From DATFVJ01 sp963826515 (lineage in GTDB: Bacteria > Actinomycetota > Actinomycetes > Streptosporangiales > Streptosporangiaceae): a stretch of DNA of 64,000 nucleotides. How positions within the stretch are numbered: the stretch's first letter is position 1; each line of letters opens with the position of its first letter. Positions 9,618 to 18,613 of the stretch are shown one piece after another. The position numbers and the translations under genes were made by a program. The stretch spans positions 558,001-622,000 of the forward strand of contig CAWGXI010000016.1 in assembly GCA_963826515.1 (NCBI GenBank), in the 5' to 3' direction. The notes under the pieces were generated by a model, which was not told the origin of the DNA, ran no database searches, and worked only from the letters and a program-made list of their open reading frames with translations.

Positions 9618-10308
9618 TCAGCCGATGTGGTGGCGGTGCGCGTAGCCGATGGCGGCGGCCCGGTCCCTTGACCCGGTCTTGGCGAAGATCCGGTTGATGT
9701 GGGTCTTGATCGTGTGGTTGCTCAGGAACAGCTGCGCGGCGATCTCCGGATTGGTCATTCCGCGGGCGATGAGGCTGAGGATCTCGACCTCGCGCTGCGT
9801 CAGGCCGTCGGGGGGCGCCGCTGCCCCGGCGGGCGCTGCCCCGGCGGGCTCAGGCTTCGAATGCGCCGCCATGGCAGCGAGCAGCGTGCTGTGCACGCGG
9901 GGGTCAAAGACTGTCAGCCCGCCTGCAGCCGCGTGCAGCGCCCGGGAGATGTCGGTGCGGTCGGCACCCTTAATGAGGTAGCTTCGCGCGCCAGCATGGA
10001 GGGCGTCGAGGACGGAACTGTCGTCGACGTAGGTGGTGAGCCTTACGATGGCGACACCGGGGTGCTCGGCGGCGCGCCGCCGGGTGGCGCCGATACCGTC
10101 GAGGACGGGCATATGCAGGTCGAGCAGGATCGCGTCGGGCTTGTGCTCAGCCACGAGCTCCAGCGCCTGCTCCCCGGTCCGCGGCGGCGTCGGCCACGTC
10201 GATGTCGGGCAGCCCGCCGAGCAGCAGGACGAGGCCCTCGCGCACGCTGTCCTGGTCATCAGCGATGACGATGCGCAACGGCGCGCCAGCCCCGTGGGAG
10301 ACGGTCAT
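9618..10308 (-). pseudogene. NarL/FixJ response regulator, one frameshift
   Basis: Translation from the ATG at 10308 gives MTVSHGAGAPLRIVIADDQD, the start of a receiver domain with its acidic pair. The frame shifts near 10180 and continues with LLDLHMPVLDG (phospho-acceptor Asp), LIKGADRTDI (conserved Lys) and a LuxR helix-turn-helix, LTQREVEILSLIARGMTNPEIAAQLFLSNHTIKTHINRIF. An alanine/proline-rich linker joins the domains. The kinase gene ends about 10 bp upstream on the same strand, so the pair forms an operon. One indel separates this from a normal gene of about 228 codons. Confidence 0.82.
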
Positions 10309-10309
10309 G

Positions 10310-10338
10310 ACGCCATCTACTCGTTGATTCGGGTCTGA
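10310..10338 (-). repeat. Solitary IS1380 end between kinase and regulator genes
   Basis: Read on the minus strand this stretch is CCTCAGACCCGAATCAACGA followed by GTAGATGGCG. It matches the left end of the IS at 5051-5080 in about 27 of 30 positions. No second end or transposase is near it. It supplies the last codons (PQTRINE) and the stop codon of the kinase frame. Confidence 0.75.
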
Positions 10339-11290
10339 GGCTGGGGACGCGGCAGTTCGGCGGTCACGATCCACTGGCTGCCCCGGCGCCCCGCCTCGAG
10401 AGTCCCGTTCAGCAGCCGAAGCCGTTCACACATGCCGGTCAGCCCATAGCCGCCTGATTGACGGTGCTCGCGACCCCCGGGCTGTCAGCGCCGGTGCCCG
10501 GGGCTAGGCCGTTGCGAACGGTGAGCATGACATCGGCTTCGCCGTAATAGAGGCGGACGGCGACGCACTGCCCCGCCGCGTGCTTGGCGGCGTTGACCAG
10601 GGCCTCCTGTGCGATGCACAGCAGCGCGAACGTAGCGTCCGGCGGCAGTGCCGCGGGGACACCGCTGGTGTCGAAGCCGGCTGCGACCCGGTAGCGCTGC
10701 GCGTAGGTGCCGCTGGCCCGGGCGAGTTCCTCATCGAGCGGCAGCGTACCGGCCCGCAGGGCATGAACGGCCCGGCGTTTCTCCACCAGGCCCCCAGCAG
10801 CCATCCGCTGGGCCGCGGCAAGGATCTCGCCCGCCCGGTCGACGTCCCCATGGTCGGTCAGCACTGCACGGGCCGCCTGAATCTGGACCCCGAGCGCGCC
10901 GAGGGAGTGAGCGAGCACGTCGTGGATCTCACGGGCGATGCGTGCGCGCTCGTCGAGGAGGTCGGCCCGGCGCTGCTCGGCCTGTGTTCGCGCTGGGCGA
11001 GCAGTACCGCCGACTGCTCCGGCTGGATCCGGTAGGCGCCCTGGTTGCGCCCGATCACCAGGCCGACCAGCACGAACACCGGCAACCCGAGCAGGATGCC
11101 GTAACTGCCGCCGTAAGCCAGTCTACTGACCTCGATCGCGAGTATGCCCGCTCCGGTCACTGCCAGGCCCGCCGCAAGGCCGGTATCACTGCCCGCGGCC
11201 AACGCCGCCACGAGCGTGAAGAACACCATGGCAGTACCGCCGCATCCGGCGGCGGACGCCGAGGTGGCCCGGCCGCCGCGCTCGCGCATA
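10318..11290 (-). pseudogene. Sensor histidine kinase (HisKA_3 type), two frameshifts
   Basis: The N-terminal part, starting at the ATG at 11290, has three or four membrane helices (e.g. GILLGLPVFVLVGLVIGRNQ). After a frame change near 10978 follows the dimerisation/phosphorylation box DERARIAREIHDVLAHSLGA, with the histidine in EIHD. The ATPase lid segment is LCIAQEALVNAAKHA. After a second change near 10445 the G-box GGYGLTGMCERLRLLNG completes the ATPase domain. The frame stops inside a solitary IS1380 end. It precedes its response regulator. Both genes carry breaks, so the system is either decaying or affected by indel errors. Confidence 0.8.
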
Positions 11291-11404
11291 TGGGCCGAGA
11301 CATCCTCGACGACGTCCGGGCCGCTTACCAGGTGGGCCTCTGGGCCGGTCTCCTGGCACAGCTCCGGGATGAACCACCGGCCAGTAGCTGCCCATCTTGC
11401 GCTA

Positions 11405-11433
11405 TTGCAACTGACTTGCAGGCTTCCTACACT
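11405..11433 (+). promoter_or_regulatory. nicT promoter with Nur-like operator
   Basis: TTGCAA (11405-11410) and TACACT (11428-11433) form a -35/-10 pair with a 17-bp spacer. The -35 is also the first half of TTGCAA-N5-TTGCAG (11405-11421), which fits the Nur box consensus tTGCaa-N5-ttGCAA known from the Streptomyces nickel-uptake regulator. Repression by nickel-bound Nur at this site would switch off the transporter downstream. Confidence 0.6.
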
Positions 11434-11469
11434 AACCGTGACCGAGCCGCCCGAGGAAGGTGCCCCCGA

Positions 11470-12582
11470 ATGGCCGATCCGCGCGCCCGCCTTACCAGGA
11501 TCCGTAACGGGCTGACCCCTGCCGAGTGGGCCCGGGCCGGGGCCGTGGCGGCGGTGGTCATCGGGCTGAACGTGCTCGGCTGGATCATGCTGGCCGCTGC
11601 CGTCGGGGGGCACTACCACATCACCGGCAAGCAGATCTTCGGGTTCGGGACCGGGATCCTGGCCTACACCCTCGGCATGCGGCACGCGTTCGACGCCGAC
11701 CACATCGCCGCGATCGACAACACCACCCGCAAGCTGGTCCAGGACGGCAAGCGGCCGCTGTCGGTGGGGTTCTTCTTCTCTCTCGGGCATTCCACCATCG
11801 TGTTCGCGCTGGCGCTGCTGCTGAACTTCGGTATCCGCGCCCTGGGCAACCAGGTGAAGAACGACAGCTCCGGGTTGCACAACGTGGCCGGGATCATCGG
11901 CACGACCGTCTCGGGCACCTTCCTGTACCTGATCGCGCTGCTGAACCTCGTCGTCCTGGTCTCGATCGTCAAGGTGTTCCGCGAGATGCGCAAAGGCAGG
12001 TACAGCGACGAGGAGCTGGAACGCCAGCTCGATAACCGCGGGCTGATGAACCGCGTTTTCGGCGGCTACGCCAAGCGGATCGACACCCCGTGGAAGATGT
12101 ACCCCGTCGGCGTGCTGTTCGGCCTCGGCTTCGACACCGCAACCGAGGTCGCACTGCTCGTGCTCGCGGGCACCGCGGTGGTCAGCGGCCTGCCGTTCTA
12201 CGCGATCTTGTCGCTGCCGATTCTGTTCGCCGCCGGGATGTGCCTGCTGGACACACTCGACGGCTGCTTCATGAACTTCGCCTACGACTGGGCGTTCGCC
12301 CGTCCCGTCCGCAAGGTGTTCTACAACCTGACCATCACCGGCCTGTCGGTGTTCGTCGCCTTCTTCATCGGCACCATCGAAATCCTCGGCCTCATCGGCC
12401 AGGAATATGACCTCAGCGGCGGATTCTGGTCCTTCATGGGGAGCTTCGACATCAACAAAGCCGGGTTCGTCATCGTCGGCATCTTCCTCCTGACCTGGGC
12501 CGTCGCCCTGTCCGTCTGGCACTTCGGCCACATCGAGCAAAGATGGGACGTGGCCGCTGCCAGGTCGAACGCCAGCGACTAG
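11470..12582 (+). CDS. nicT: NiCoT family nickel/cobalt transporter
   Basis: A 370-residue membrane protein with eight predicted helices. The NiCoT signature RHAFDADHI lies at residues 71-79; its HX4DH pattern (His72, Asp77, His78) is essential for Ni2+/Co2+ recognition in this family. Further family blocks are FFFSLGHSTIVF, LGFDTATEVALL and GMCLLDTLDGCFM. The ATG at 11470 is supported by GAGGAAGG 9 bp upstream; the frame stays open far upstream but that extension lies over the kinase gene on the other strand. The operator in the promoter suggests nickel control. It is monocistronic and intact among broken neighbours. Whether Ni or Co is preferred cannot be decided. Confidence 0.93.
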   Translation: MADPRARLTRIRNGLTPAEWARAGAVAAVVIGLNVLGWIMLAAAVGGHYHITGKQIFGFGTGILAYTLGMRHAFDADHIAAIDNTTRKLVQDGKRPLSVGFFFSLGHSTIVFALALLLNFGIRALGNQVKNDSSGLHNVAGIIGTTVSGTFLYLIALLNLVVLVSIVKVFREMRKGRYSDEELERQLDNRGLMNRVFGGYAKRIDTPWKMYPVGVLFGLGFDTATEVALLVLAGTAVVSGLPFYAILSLPILFAAGMCLLDTLDGCFMNFAYDWAFARPVRKVFYNLTITGLSVFVAFFIGTIEILGLIGQEYDLSGGFWSFMGSFDINKAGFVIVGIFLLTWAVALSVWHFGHIEQRWDVAAARSNASD

Positions 12583-12807
12583 CCGCCCAGCCAAGGCCTT
12601 GGATCCTTTGGCGGTCCGCTCGTCTCCGCCCTTGGCCCCTCAGGCGTCCGGCCTCATATCCTCCTCCCATGGAGGGCAATCCTGCTTCCCACGGAGGGCA
12701 TTGACATACTCGGCTCACCTTGACCCCGTCCGGCGCACTCGCAGGGTCAGGTTTCACACTCGGTCGAGACCGTCCGAAGCGCAGCTCAGGCAGGAAGAGA
12801 GCAAAAT

Positions 12808-13191
12808 ATGCGGGTGGATGTTAATGATCAGGGGGATCCGGAACCGGGCGCAGCCCCCAGCGAGGAAATGCTCGCCGCGATGGGCAGGTACAACGACGAG
12901 CTCAAGAAGGCCGGAGTGCTCCTCGACCTCTCGGGGCTTCACCCGAGCGCCGACGGGAGGCGTGTCAAGTTCTCCGGGGGGAACCGCACCGTCATCAACG
13001 GGCCGTTCGCCGAGTCGAAGGAACTGATCGCGGGCTACTGGATCCTCCAAGTGAAGTCGATGGACGCGGCCGTCGAATGGGCCAAGCGTGTGCCGTTCGA
13101 GGCGCTTTCCCGGATCTACCCCGGGGAGTACGGCGCCGAGGGCGAGATCCGTCAGCTGTTCGAGCTGGAGCGTTTTGACGCATCGAACTAG
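12808..13191 (+). CDS. YCII-related (DGPF-domain) protein
   Basis: This 127-residue protein has the YCII fold pattern: SEEMLAAMGRYNDELKKAGVLLDLSGLHPSADG, the NGPFAESKELIAGYW motif (DGPF block) and a C-terminal helix. Such proteins often accompany ECF sigma factors in actinobacteria, but no sigma gene is next to this one. A GGAAGAGAG site precedes the ATG. The N-terminus (MRVDVNDQGDPEPG) replaces the usual MKFMLLI strand, so the first strand may have diverged. Function unknown; the family name is safe. Confidence 0.85.
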   Translation: MRVDVNDQGDPEPGAAPSEEMLAAMGRYNDELKKAGVLLDLSGLHPSADGRRVKFSGGNRTVINGPFAESKELIAGYWILQVKSMDAAVEWAKRVPFEALSRIYPGEYGAEGEIRQLFELERFDASN

Positions 13192-13509
13192 CGCGACACA
13201 GCTCGGGCCTGAAATCACAGCCCTGCGACATTTCGCATGCAGGCGCTGCCGAACCGGATGAGCTGATCATTGAGGATGCCCGGCAACGGGTATGCATTGG
13301 TGATGCCCAGCGTGCCCGCTTCGCGGAGCGCAGCCTCCGACATGCCCTCTGCTAGAGATCGGTTGACGGCTACCGGCCACCGGAGCTACAACGGTTCCAG
13401 ACTTGCCCACGGCCCCCAGACTTGCGGCAGTGGATGCGGCCGCGGTCCACGTCCGGCGGCCTTGTCACCGCAGCCGCCTGCAACCGGCCGCATTCCAACA
13501 GGAGAGCCA

Positions 13510-13872
13510 ATGACAGCGGCGACCCAACCTGATCCGGACGAGGATGAACTCGGCCCGATCGACTTCCTCGCGATCGAGTTCCCCGGCGCGCACATCACCG
13601 CACCGGGCTTCCAACAGCTGCTCTCTCTCGCCGACCAGGGTGGTAACCCGCCCTGGACATGGGATGAGGTGGTCCCTGCGTGCGATCTCGTAGTCCAGAA
13701 CGCTGGGCGCAGTGCCACCCATCCACGGGTCACTGAGCTGTCCAGGCTCCAGCAGGTGCTGCCGCTCCACCCTCCCGATCTCGCTCTCAGCGTGGGCGTG
13801 AGGCCTCAGGCCAGGCAGCCCCGGGCGCTCCGGAGGCTGCCCGGGCCGGCGCCGACGTGCAATGCGGGCTAA
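13510..13872 (+). pseudogene. DUF6325-like protein, truncated
   Basis: After a good ribosome site (AGGAG 6 bp before the ATG at 13510) the first 45 residues, including DELGPIDFLAIEFPGAHITAPGFQQLLSLAD, match the start of DUF6325 proteins, small actinobacterial proteins of unknown role. The remainder is low-complexity and unlike the family, and the frame runs out over the stop of the convergent DUF2568 gene. I infer a deletion after about residue 45. Confidence 0.5.
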
Positions 13873-14303
13873 GGGTGCTTCAGCAGCCGTCCGCCCTGCA
13901 GGTAGACCAGGGCATGGTAGATGACGGAGACCAGGCCAAGGGCCCAGCCGAGAAGGTGCTGCCCGGCGGCGTAGAGCGCCACGGCCGCCAGCCCGGAGAT
14001 GGCCAGTTCCTGGAGCAGGCGCAGGGGCTCGGCGAGCCGGCCTGCCCGACGGAAATCGACGCCGCCCCAGAACCCGAATCCCAGCGCCGGGGCACCGACG
14101 GCCAGCAGGATCTTCAGGCCGGTACCCGGGCCAGCCTGGTACCCCCAGAAGGCAAACGCGCCGACGATCCCTGTCTCCATCAGGGCTCTCAGGGCGAGGG
14201 TGAGCCTTTGCCGCCCGGCCGGCATGGTGTTGCGTCTCGCGCCGTCTGGTCTGCCGGCGCGGGCCGCCATGGCGGGCGGCCGTCTCGGGTTGTCCGTGTT
14301 CAT
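13869..14303 (-). CDS. DUF2568 / YrdB family membrane protein
   Basis: A 144-residue protein with a basic N-terminal stretch and four hydrophobic helices. The blocks LALRALMETGIVGAFAFWGY, ILLAVGAPALGFGFWGG and LRLLQELAISGLAAVALY match the DUF2568 pattern of four-helix membrane proteins. No function is known for the family. The start could also be the ATG 26 codons further in (MPAGRQRLTL). It is followed upstream by the MBL hydrolase on the same strand, about 30 bp away. Confidence 0.8.
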   Translation of the reverse strand: MNTDNPRRPPAMAARAGRPDGARRNTMPAGRQRLTLALRALMETGIVGAFAFWGYQAGPGTGLKILLAVGAPALGFGFWGGVDFRRAGRLAEPLRLLQELAISGLAAVALYAAGQHLLGWALGLVSVIYHALVYLQGGRLLKHP

Positions 14304-14336
14304 GGCGGGTTGTTCCCGGGTGTCCTGGCCGCGGGG

Positions 14337-15099
14337 TCAGGAAAGGCCGGCTGCCTGGGCCAGGCGGACCGCCTCGGCGGCACCGCCGGTCCAGGGATCC
14401 CCGTGGCCGGGCAGCACGGTGCCGGCTGGCAGTTGCCGCAGGGCGCCCAGGGATCGCAGGGCGGCGCGGGTGTCCTGGTTGAATCCCGACGGCATGATCT
14501 GCGGGCCGGTCCGCCCGGTGAGCGGGTTGCGGGTCACGATCGTGTCGCCGCTGAACAGGACCCCGTGCCGTTCGAGGAACAAGGCAGCGTTGCCTGGGGT
14601 GTGGCCGGGAGCGTGGATGACCCGCGGGCGGCCGGGTACGTCCAGGATCTGGCCGTCGGCGAAGACCGATACCTCGAAGACTGGGACGATCTTCGCCCCG
14701 CCGCGGCGCATCAGCGACAGCGTGGTCCGGTAGAACTCGGCCCGGATCAGGTAGCGGGCCAGGCCAGGCGTCGTTCTTTGCAGGCTTGGCGCCTTTCGCC
14801 ACCTCGGCGTCGGCCTGGTGGACCCAGATCCGGGCGTCCGCCTGGGTGCGGGCGCGTTCGGCGAATCCGGTGTGGTCGGCGTGCGCGTGGGTCAGCAGCA
14901 CGGCCTCCACGTCGCCCGCGGCCTTGCCGCGGGCGGCCAGCGCACGCTGGAGCAGGCCCCAGTCTGCCGGGGTCCCGGCATCCACCACCGTCAGCTTCCC
15001 GCACTCCTCGATCAGGTAGAAGTTGGTAACTCCGCCGCTCAGCCTGCTGACGGCAGGCGTGACCCGCGATACCTGCGGCAGCGCCTGGCCCGTACTCAT
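14337..15099 (-). pseudogene. MBL-fold metallo-hydrolase, one frameshift
   Basis: Starting at the ATG at 15099, the first 110 residues include the zinc-binding HAHADH (in LLTHAHADHTGF) and the strand KLTVVDAGTPADW. The frame then changes near 14755. The remaining 125 residues carry the later ligands in VIHAPGHTPGNAALFL, FSGDTIV and LPGHGDP. Together they form a complete glyoxalase II-like metallo-beta-lactamase fold of about 250 residues. The single break could be an indel error. Substrate unknown. Confidence 0.82.
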
Positions 15100-15392
15100 G
15101 ACTGTCCTCCCTCCTTGACCCGCTCCTCGGTGGCACCAGTGTGCGTGAGGTGGCATGGGCGCGGCAGCGGTGAGAAGGCCGGCGTGGCCTGTGCGGTTGG
15201 TAGCAGCGCGGCGCCGGCCGAATGACGTAGGCAGCCGGCGGGTAGTCTCAGGTGCAGCGAAGCGAGAGGTCACAGCCCACAGCCGGGTGGGAGCCTGTCC
15301 CGTGGGGCCTGGCCGGTCCCGGCGGTATGCCGGCCTGACCGAGGCCAGGCCGTGCCGTGGGAAAGGACCCGTGGTAGGAGGGTGCTGAGCCG

Positions 15393-17114
15393 ATGAGCAT
15401 CCGCGGTGCCGGCCGCCTGGCGGGAGTGATGCCAGGACAGGACCGGCCGCTGCCTGCCAGGGCGGACGGGCCCGGGGCGGGGTTGCACGGTCCATTCGCT
15501 GCGGTTCAGCCCGTGATGACTGCGTGGCCCCGGTGGCGGGAGGCAGCCGGGGCGGTCGTGCTGTTCGTGGTGATCGCGGCGGTGCATGCGGCTGGCACCG
15601 GGATCGTTTCTGACCTGAGCCGGGTGAGCGCGTCGGGAGAGGTATTGTTCCCGGCTGCCGGGGTGACGATCGCGGCGTTGTTGCTGCTGCCGCGCCGGTG
15701 GTGGCCGGTGGTGCTGGCTGCGGCTTTCTGCAGCGAGCTGGCCGCTGATCTGTTGATGAGGGAGACAGCTGTCACCGCTGTCGGCTCGGCGGTGGCCGGC
15801 GCGGCCGGGCCGGCCGCGGGCGCGGGGGTGTTGCTGGCGTGGTCGGGCGGGCCGCTGTCGCTGGGCCGACGGCGCCCGCTGGTGGCCTTTGTGGTTGGCC
15901 CGGCAGTGATCGGCGCGGGCGTGGGTGCGCTGATCGGGACGGCCGCTGCCTTGTTCACCTGGCCGCACGGGCCGTTTGCCGCCGTGTTTGCCCGGTGGTG
16001 GACCAGTGGCGCGCTGGGGGTGCTGATCGTGGGCGGCCTGCTGGTGGCCTGGCTGACCGAGGCCGCCTGGCCAATCCGTCCTCGCTACTGGGCGGTGGAG
16101 GTCTGCGGGCTGGCAGTGTGCGCGGGCGTGCTGATCTGGCTGGCGTTCTGGGAGTGGCATCCGGGGCTGACCTACCTGTGCCTGGTGCCGCTGGGCTGGG
16201 CGGCGATCCGGTTCGGCGCTCGGGGGGCCACCGCCGTGGCCGCGCTGATGGCGGTGGCGGGTGAGTGGGGAACCGTCACCGATCACGGCTTGTTCGCGGC
16301 GATCAGCCACGACCATGTCCACGCGTTGTGGCTGGTGCAGCTGTTCCTGGCGGTCGCCGTGCTGGGCGGCCTGGTGCTGGCCGGCCAGGTCGCCGAGCTC
16401 GCCAGGGCCGAGGCGGCGCTGCGGGACAGCGAGCGCGCCGAGCGGGAGGCCCGGCTGGCTGCCCGCGAGGCACAGGCCGCCGAGCGCGCCAGGCTGGCCC
16501 GTGACCTGCACGACTCGGTGTCACAGGCGCTGTTCTCGATGACTATGCACGCTCGGACCGCCCAGCTCGCCCTGGCCCGGATCCCGCACTCCGATGGCGG
16601 GCCGCTGACCCGCGCCGTCGGCCAGGTGCGTGAGCTGGCGGCCGGGGCGCTGGCCGAGATGCGGGCGCTGATCCTCGAGCTGCGCCCGGACGCGCTGGCC
16701 GAGGAGGGCCTGGTGTCAGCGCTGGCCCGGCAGGCCGCCGCGATCTCCGCCCGGGAGCGGCTGCCGGTCACCGTCGAGGGCCCCGATGACCGGTTGCCGC
16801 TGTCGGACCAGGCCGCCGAGCACTGCTACCGCGTCGCGCTGGAAGCCCTGCACAACACGGTCAAGCACGCCGCAGCCGGCCACGTTACGGTGACCGTGAC
16901 CGCTGCGGGAGGCAGCGTGCAGGTCAGCGTGGCCGACGACGGCAGCGGGTTCGATCCCGGCCTGACCCGGCCCGGGCACCTGGGTCTGCGCACCATGGCC
17001 GAGCGGGCCCGAGCCGTCGGCGGTGACCTGGAGCTGGTCGCCGCGCCGGGAGCAGGCACCCGGGTGCAGCTCACTGTGCCCGCCCGCCTTGCGGCTGGGG
17101 GGGACGGCAGATGA
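15393..17114 (+). CDS. MASE1-domain sensor histidine kinase
   Basis: A 573-residue kinase. Residues 45-340 form a membrane sensor of eight to ten helices with the MASE1 look (SASGEVLFPAAGVTIAALLLLPRRWWPVVL near residue 75). A short coiled coil rich in Glu, Arg and Ala leads to the HisKA_3 box ARLARDLHDSVSQALFSM, with the phospho-accepting His at residue 373. The ATPase domain has HCYRVALEALHNTVKHAAAG (N-box), DDGSGFDP (G1) and GHLGLRTMAERA (G2). TAGGAGGG lies about 10 bp before the ATG at 15393. Its stop overlaps the start of the response regulator (ATGA), so the two are translationally coupled. The signal sensed is unknown. Confidence 0.9.
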   Translation: MSIRGAGRLAGVMPGQDRPLPARADGPGAGLHGPFAAVQPVMTAWPRWREAAGAVVLFVVIAAVHAAGTGIVSDLSRVSASGEVLFPAAGVTIAALLLLPRRWWPVVLAAAFCSELAADLLMRETAVTAVGSAVAGAAGPAAGAGVLLAWSGGPLSLGRRRPLVAFVVGPAVIGAGVGALIGTAAALFTWPHGPFAAVFARWWTSGALGVLIVGGLLVAWLTEAAWPIRPRYWAVEVCGLAVCAGVLIWLAFWEWHPGLTYLCLVPLGWAAIRFGARGATAVAALMAVAGEWGTVTDHGLFAAISHDHVHALWLVQLFLAVAVLGGLVLAGQVAELARAEAALRDSERAEREARLAAREAQAAERARLARDLHDSVSQALFSMTMHARTAQLALARIPHSDGGPLTRAVGQVRELAAGALAEMRALILELRPDALAEEGLVSALARQAAAISARERLPVTVEGPDDRLPLSDQAAEHCYRVALEALHNTVKHAAAGHVTVTVTAAGGSVQVSVADDGSGFDPGLTRPGHLGLRTMAERARAVGGDLELVAAPGAGTRVQLTVPARLAAGGDGR

Positions 17115-17800
17115 CGGCCGGCGCCGGGGACGAGGAAGGCGGGACGCTGCGGGTGTTCCTGGTCGATGACCATGCCATTGTCCGCTCCGGGGTCCGCGGG
17201 TACCTGGAGCTGGCCGACGGCATCACCGTCGCCGGGGAGGCCTGCGGCGGGCAGCAGGCGGTGGACGCCATCGCGGTGCTCGAGCCGGCCGGAGCGCTGC
17301 CCGACGTGGTGCTGATGGACTTGGTCATGCCGGGCATGGACGGCATCGAAGCCACCCGGCGGATCAAGGCCCGCTGGCCCGGCGTCGAGGTGGTCGCCGT
17401 CACCAGCTTCGCCGAAGAAGCCAAGGTGCGCGCCGCGCTGCAGGCCGGCGCCGCCGGCTACCTGCTCAAGGACGCCGACGCCGACCAGGTTGCCGCCGCG
17501 ATCCGGGCCGCCGTCGCCGGGCAATGCCACCTGGACCCGGCCGTAGCCAAGATCCTCGCCGACTCGCTGCGCGCACCGAGACCGGCCACGGACGCCCTGA
17601 CGGTGCGGGAACGCGACGTGCTGGCCCAGATCGCCACCGGGGCCACCAACCGGCAGATCGCCCGCCGGTTGGGCGTGACCGAACGGACCGCGCGCACGCA
17701 TGTGTCCAGCATCCTGGCCAAGCTCGGCCTGGCCTCCCGCACCCAGGCCGCGCTGTGGGCCCTCCAGCACGGCCTGCCCGCCGCACCTCCCCCGGGCTGA
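17111..17800 (+). CDS. NarL/FixJ-type response regulator
   Basis: A 229-residue regulator paired with the MASE1 kinase. The receiver has the acidic pair in FLVDDHAIVRSGV, phospho-acceptor Asp70 in VVLMDLVMPGMDG, the Thr/Ser switch VAVTSFAEEAK and the conserved Lys in GYLLKDAD. The LuxR-type helix-turn-helix at residues 165-225 includes LTVRERDVLAQIATGATNRQ and VTERTARTHVSSILAKLGL. The start overlaps the kinase stop by 4 bp. Regulators of this form usually bind as phosphorylated dimers to inverted repeats; no target site could be picked out here. Confidence 0.93.
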   Translation: MTAGAGDEEGGTLRVFLVDDHAIVRSGVRGYLELADGITVAGEACGGQQAVDAIAVLEPAGALPDVVLMDLVMPGMDGIEATRRIKARWPGVEVVAVTSFAEEAKVRAALQAGAAGYLLKDADADQVAAAIRAAVAGQCHLDPAVAKILADSLRAPRPATDALTVRERDVLAQIATGATNRQIARRLGVTERTARTHVSSILAKLGLASRTQAALWALQHGLPAAPPPG

Positions 17801-17935
17801 AGCCATCCCCGGCGGCCAGCCGTCTCCCGGCGGCACCGGCCATATGACGGGGCGAAGGCCGGCCGGACCGCCGATGCCCCGCCACGGCGGCACGGGCACT
17901 ATGGGCATGCCGCTATGTGAGGAGGTGCCCTGCCG

Positions 17936-18322
17936 GTGCCCGAGCCGCCAGATTCCGTCCGGGTCCTGGTCGTCGATCGTCGATCGTGACCCCGGGTGCG
18001 CGCTGCGCTGCGCCAGCTGCTGGCCGACGAACCCGGCCTGACAGTCGGCGGCGAAGCCGCGGATACGGCCGACGCCCTGAGCCAGATGGTCGCCCAGCGT
18101 CTGGATACGGTGCTGGTGGATCCGCTGCTGCCCACCGCGGCGGACGGAACGCTGGTGCTGCGCGCGGCCGTCACAGCGGGGATCCACGTCGTAGTGCTCG
18201 CCTCCGACCGCTCGTTGCGCGGCACTGCCCGCAGCCTCGGGATCACCGCGGTGCTGGACAAGGACGGCCGCCACGACGAGCTGCTTGCCGCCCTGCGCGG
18301 GCATCCGGACGCCAGCAGGTAA
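17936..18322 (+). pseudogene. Stand-alone receiver-domain protein with in-frame stop
   Basis: From the GTG at 17936 the frame reads VPEPPDSVRVLVVDRRS, then a TGA (17987-17989), then continues in the same frame as PRVRAALRQLLADEPGL to the stop at 18322. The body has a degenerate receiver fold: VLVDPLLPTAADG keeps an aspartate at the phospho-acceptor site, and VLDKDG keeps a lysine. The TGA falls in a short tandem repeat of TCGATCG, suggesting a small duplication broke the gene. An internal GTG at 17996 could start a shorter product lacking the acidic pair. There is no output domain. Confidence 0.6.
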
Positions 18323-18613
18323 CCGCGCCGGCAGCATCACCCCTGGCCGCCTGCCGCCCGGTCGATCATGCTCGAAGCCGCCCCAGGGCACGCCGTCCAG
18401 GCAGCGAGCCCGTCCGGGTACGTCATTGCGCCCAGCCACCGCGGGCCCCATGCCGTACCCGGCTCTGGCCCTATGCCCGGGAAGCGCCCGGTCCATGCGC
18501 CGATGCCGAACGCGGCTCCGGCACGAAAGCTGGAACCTGCCGGCACCGGCCCGCCCGATGGCCGGTTCCGGTCCCGTCGCCGCCGCGGCGGACTCGCAGA
18601 AGGAGCGGAATCT

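Noticed and set aside
10858..12594. 578-codon minus-strand frame over nicT
   Set aside because: Its left part is the real kinase N-terminus, but the rest is antisense to the NiCoT gene, which has clear family motifs.
13465..15495. 676-codon minus-strand frame
   Set aside because: Only the part near 14760-15099 is real (MBL N-terminus). The rest is a composition artefact over DUF2568 and DUF6325.
15393..18322. Three-gene phosphorelay with the stand-alone receiver as a working partner
   Set aside because: The receiver gene has an in-frame stop and no acidic pair after it, so I list it as broken.
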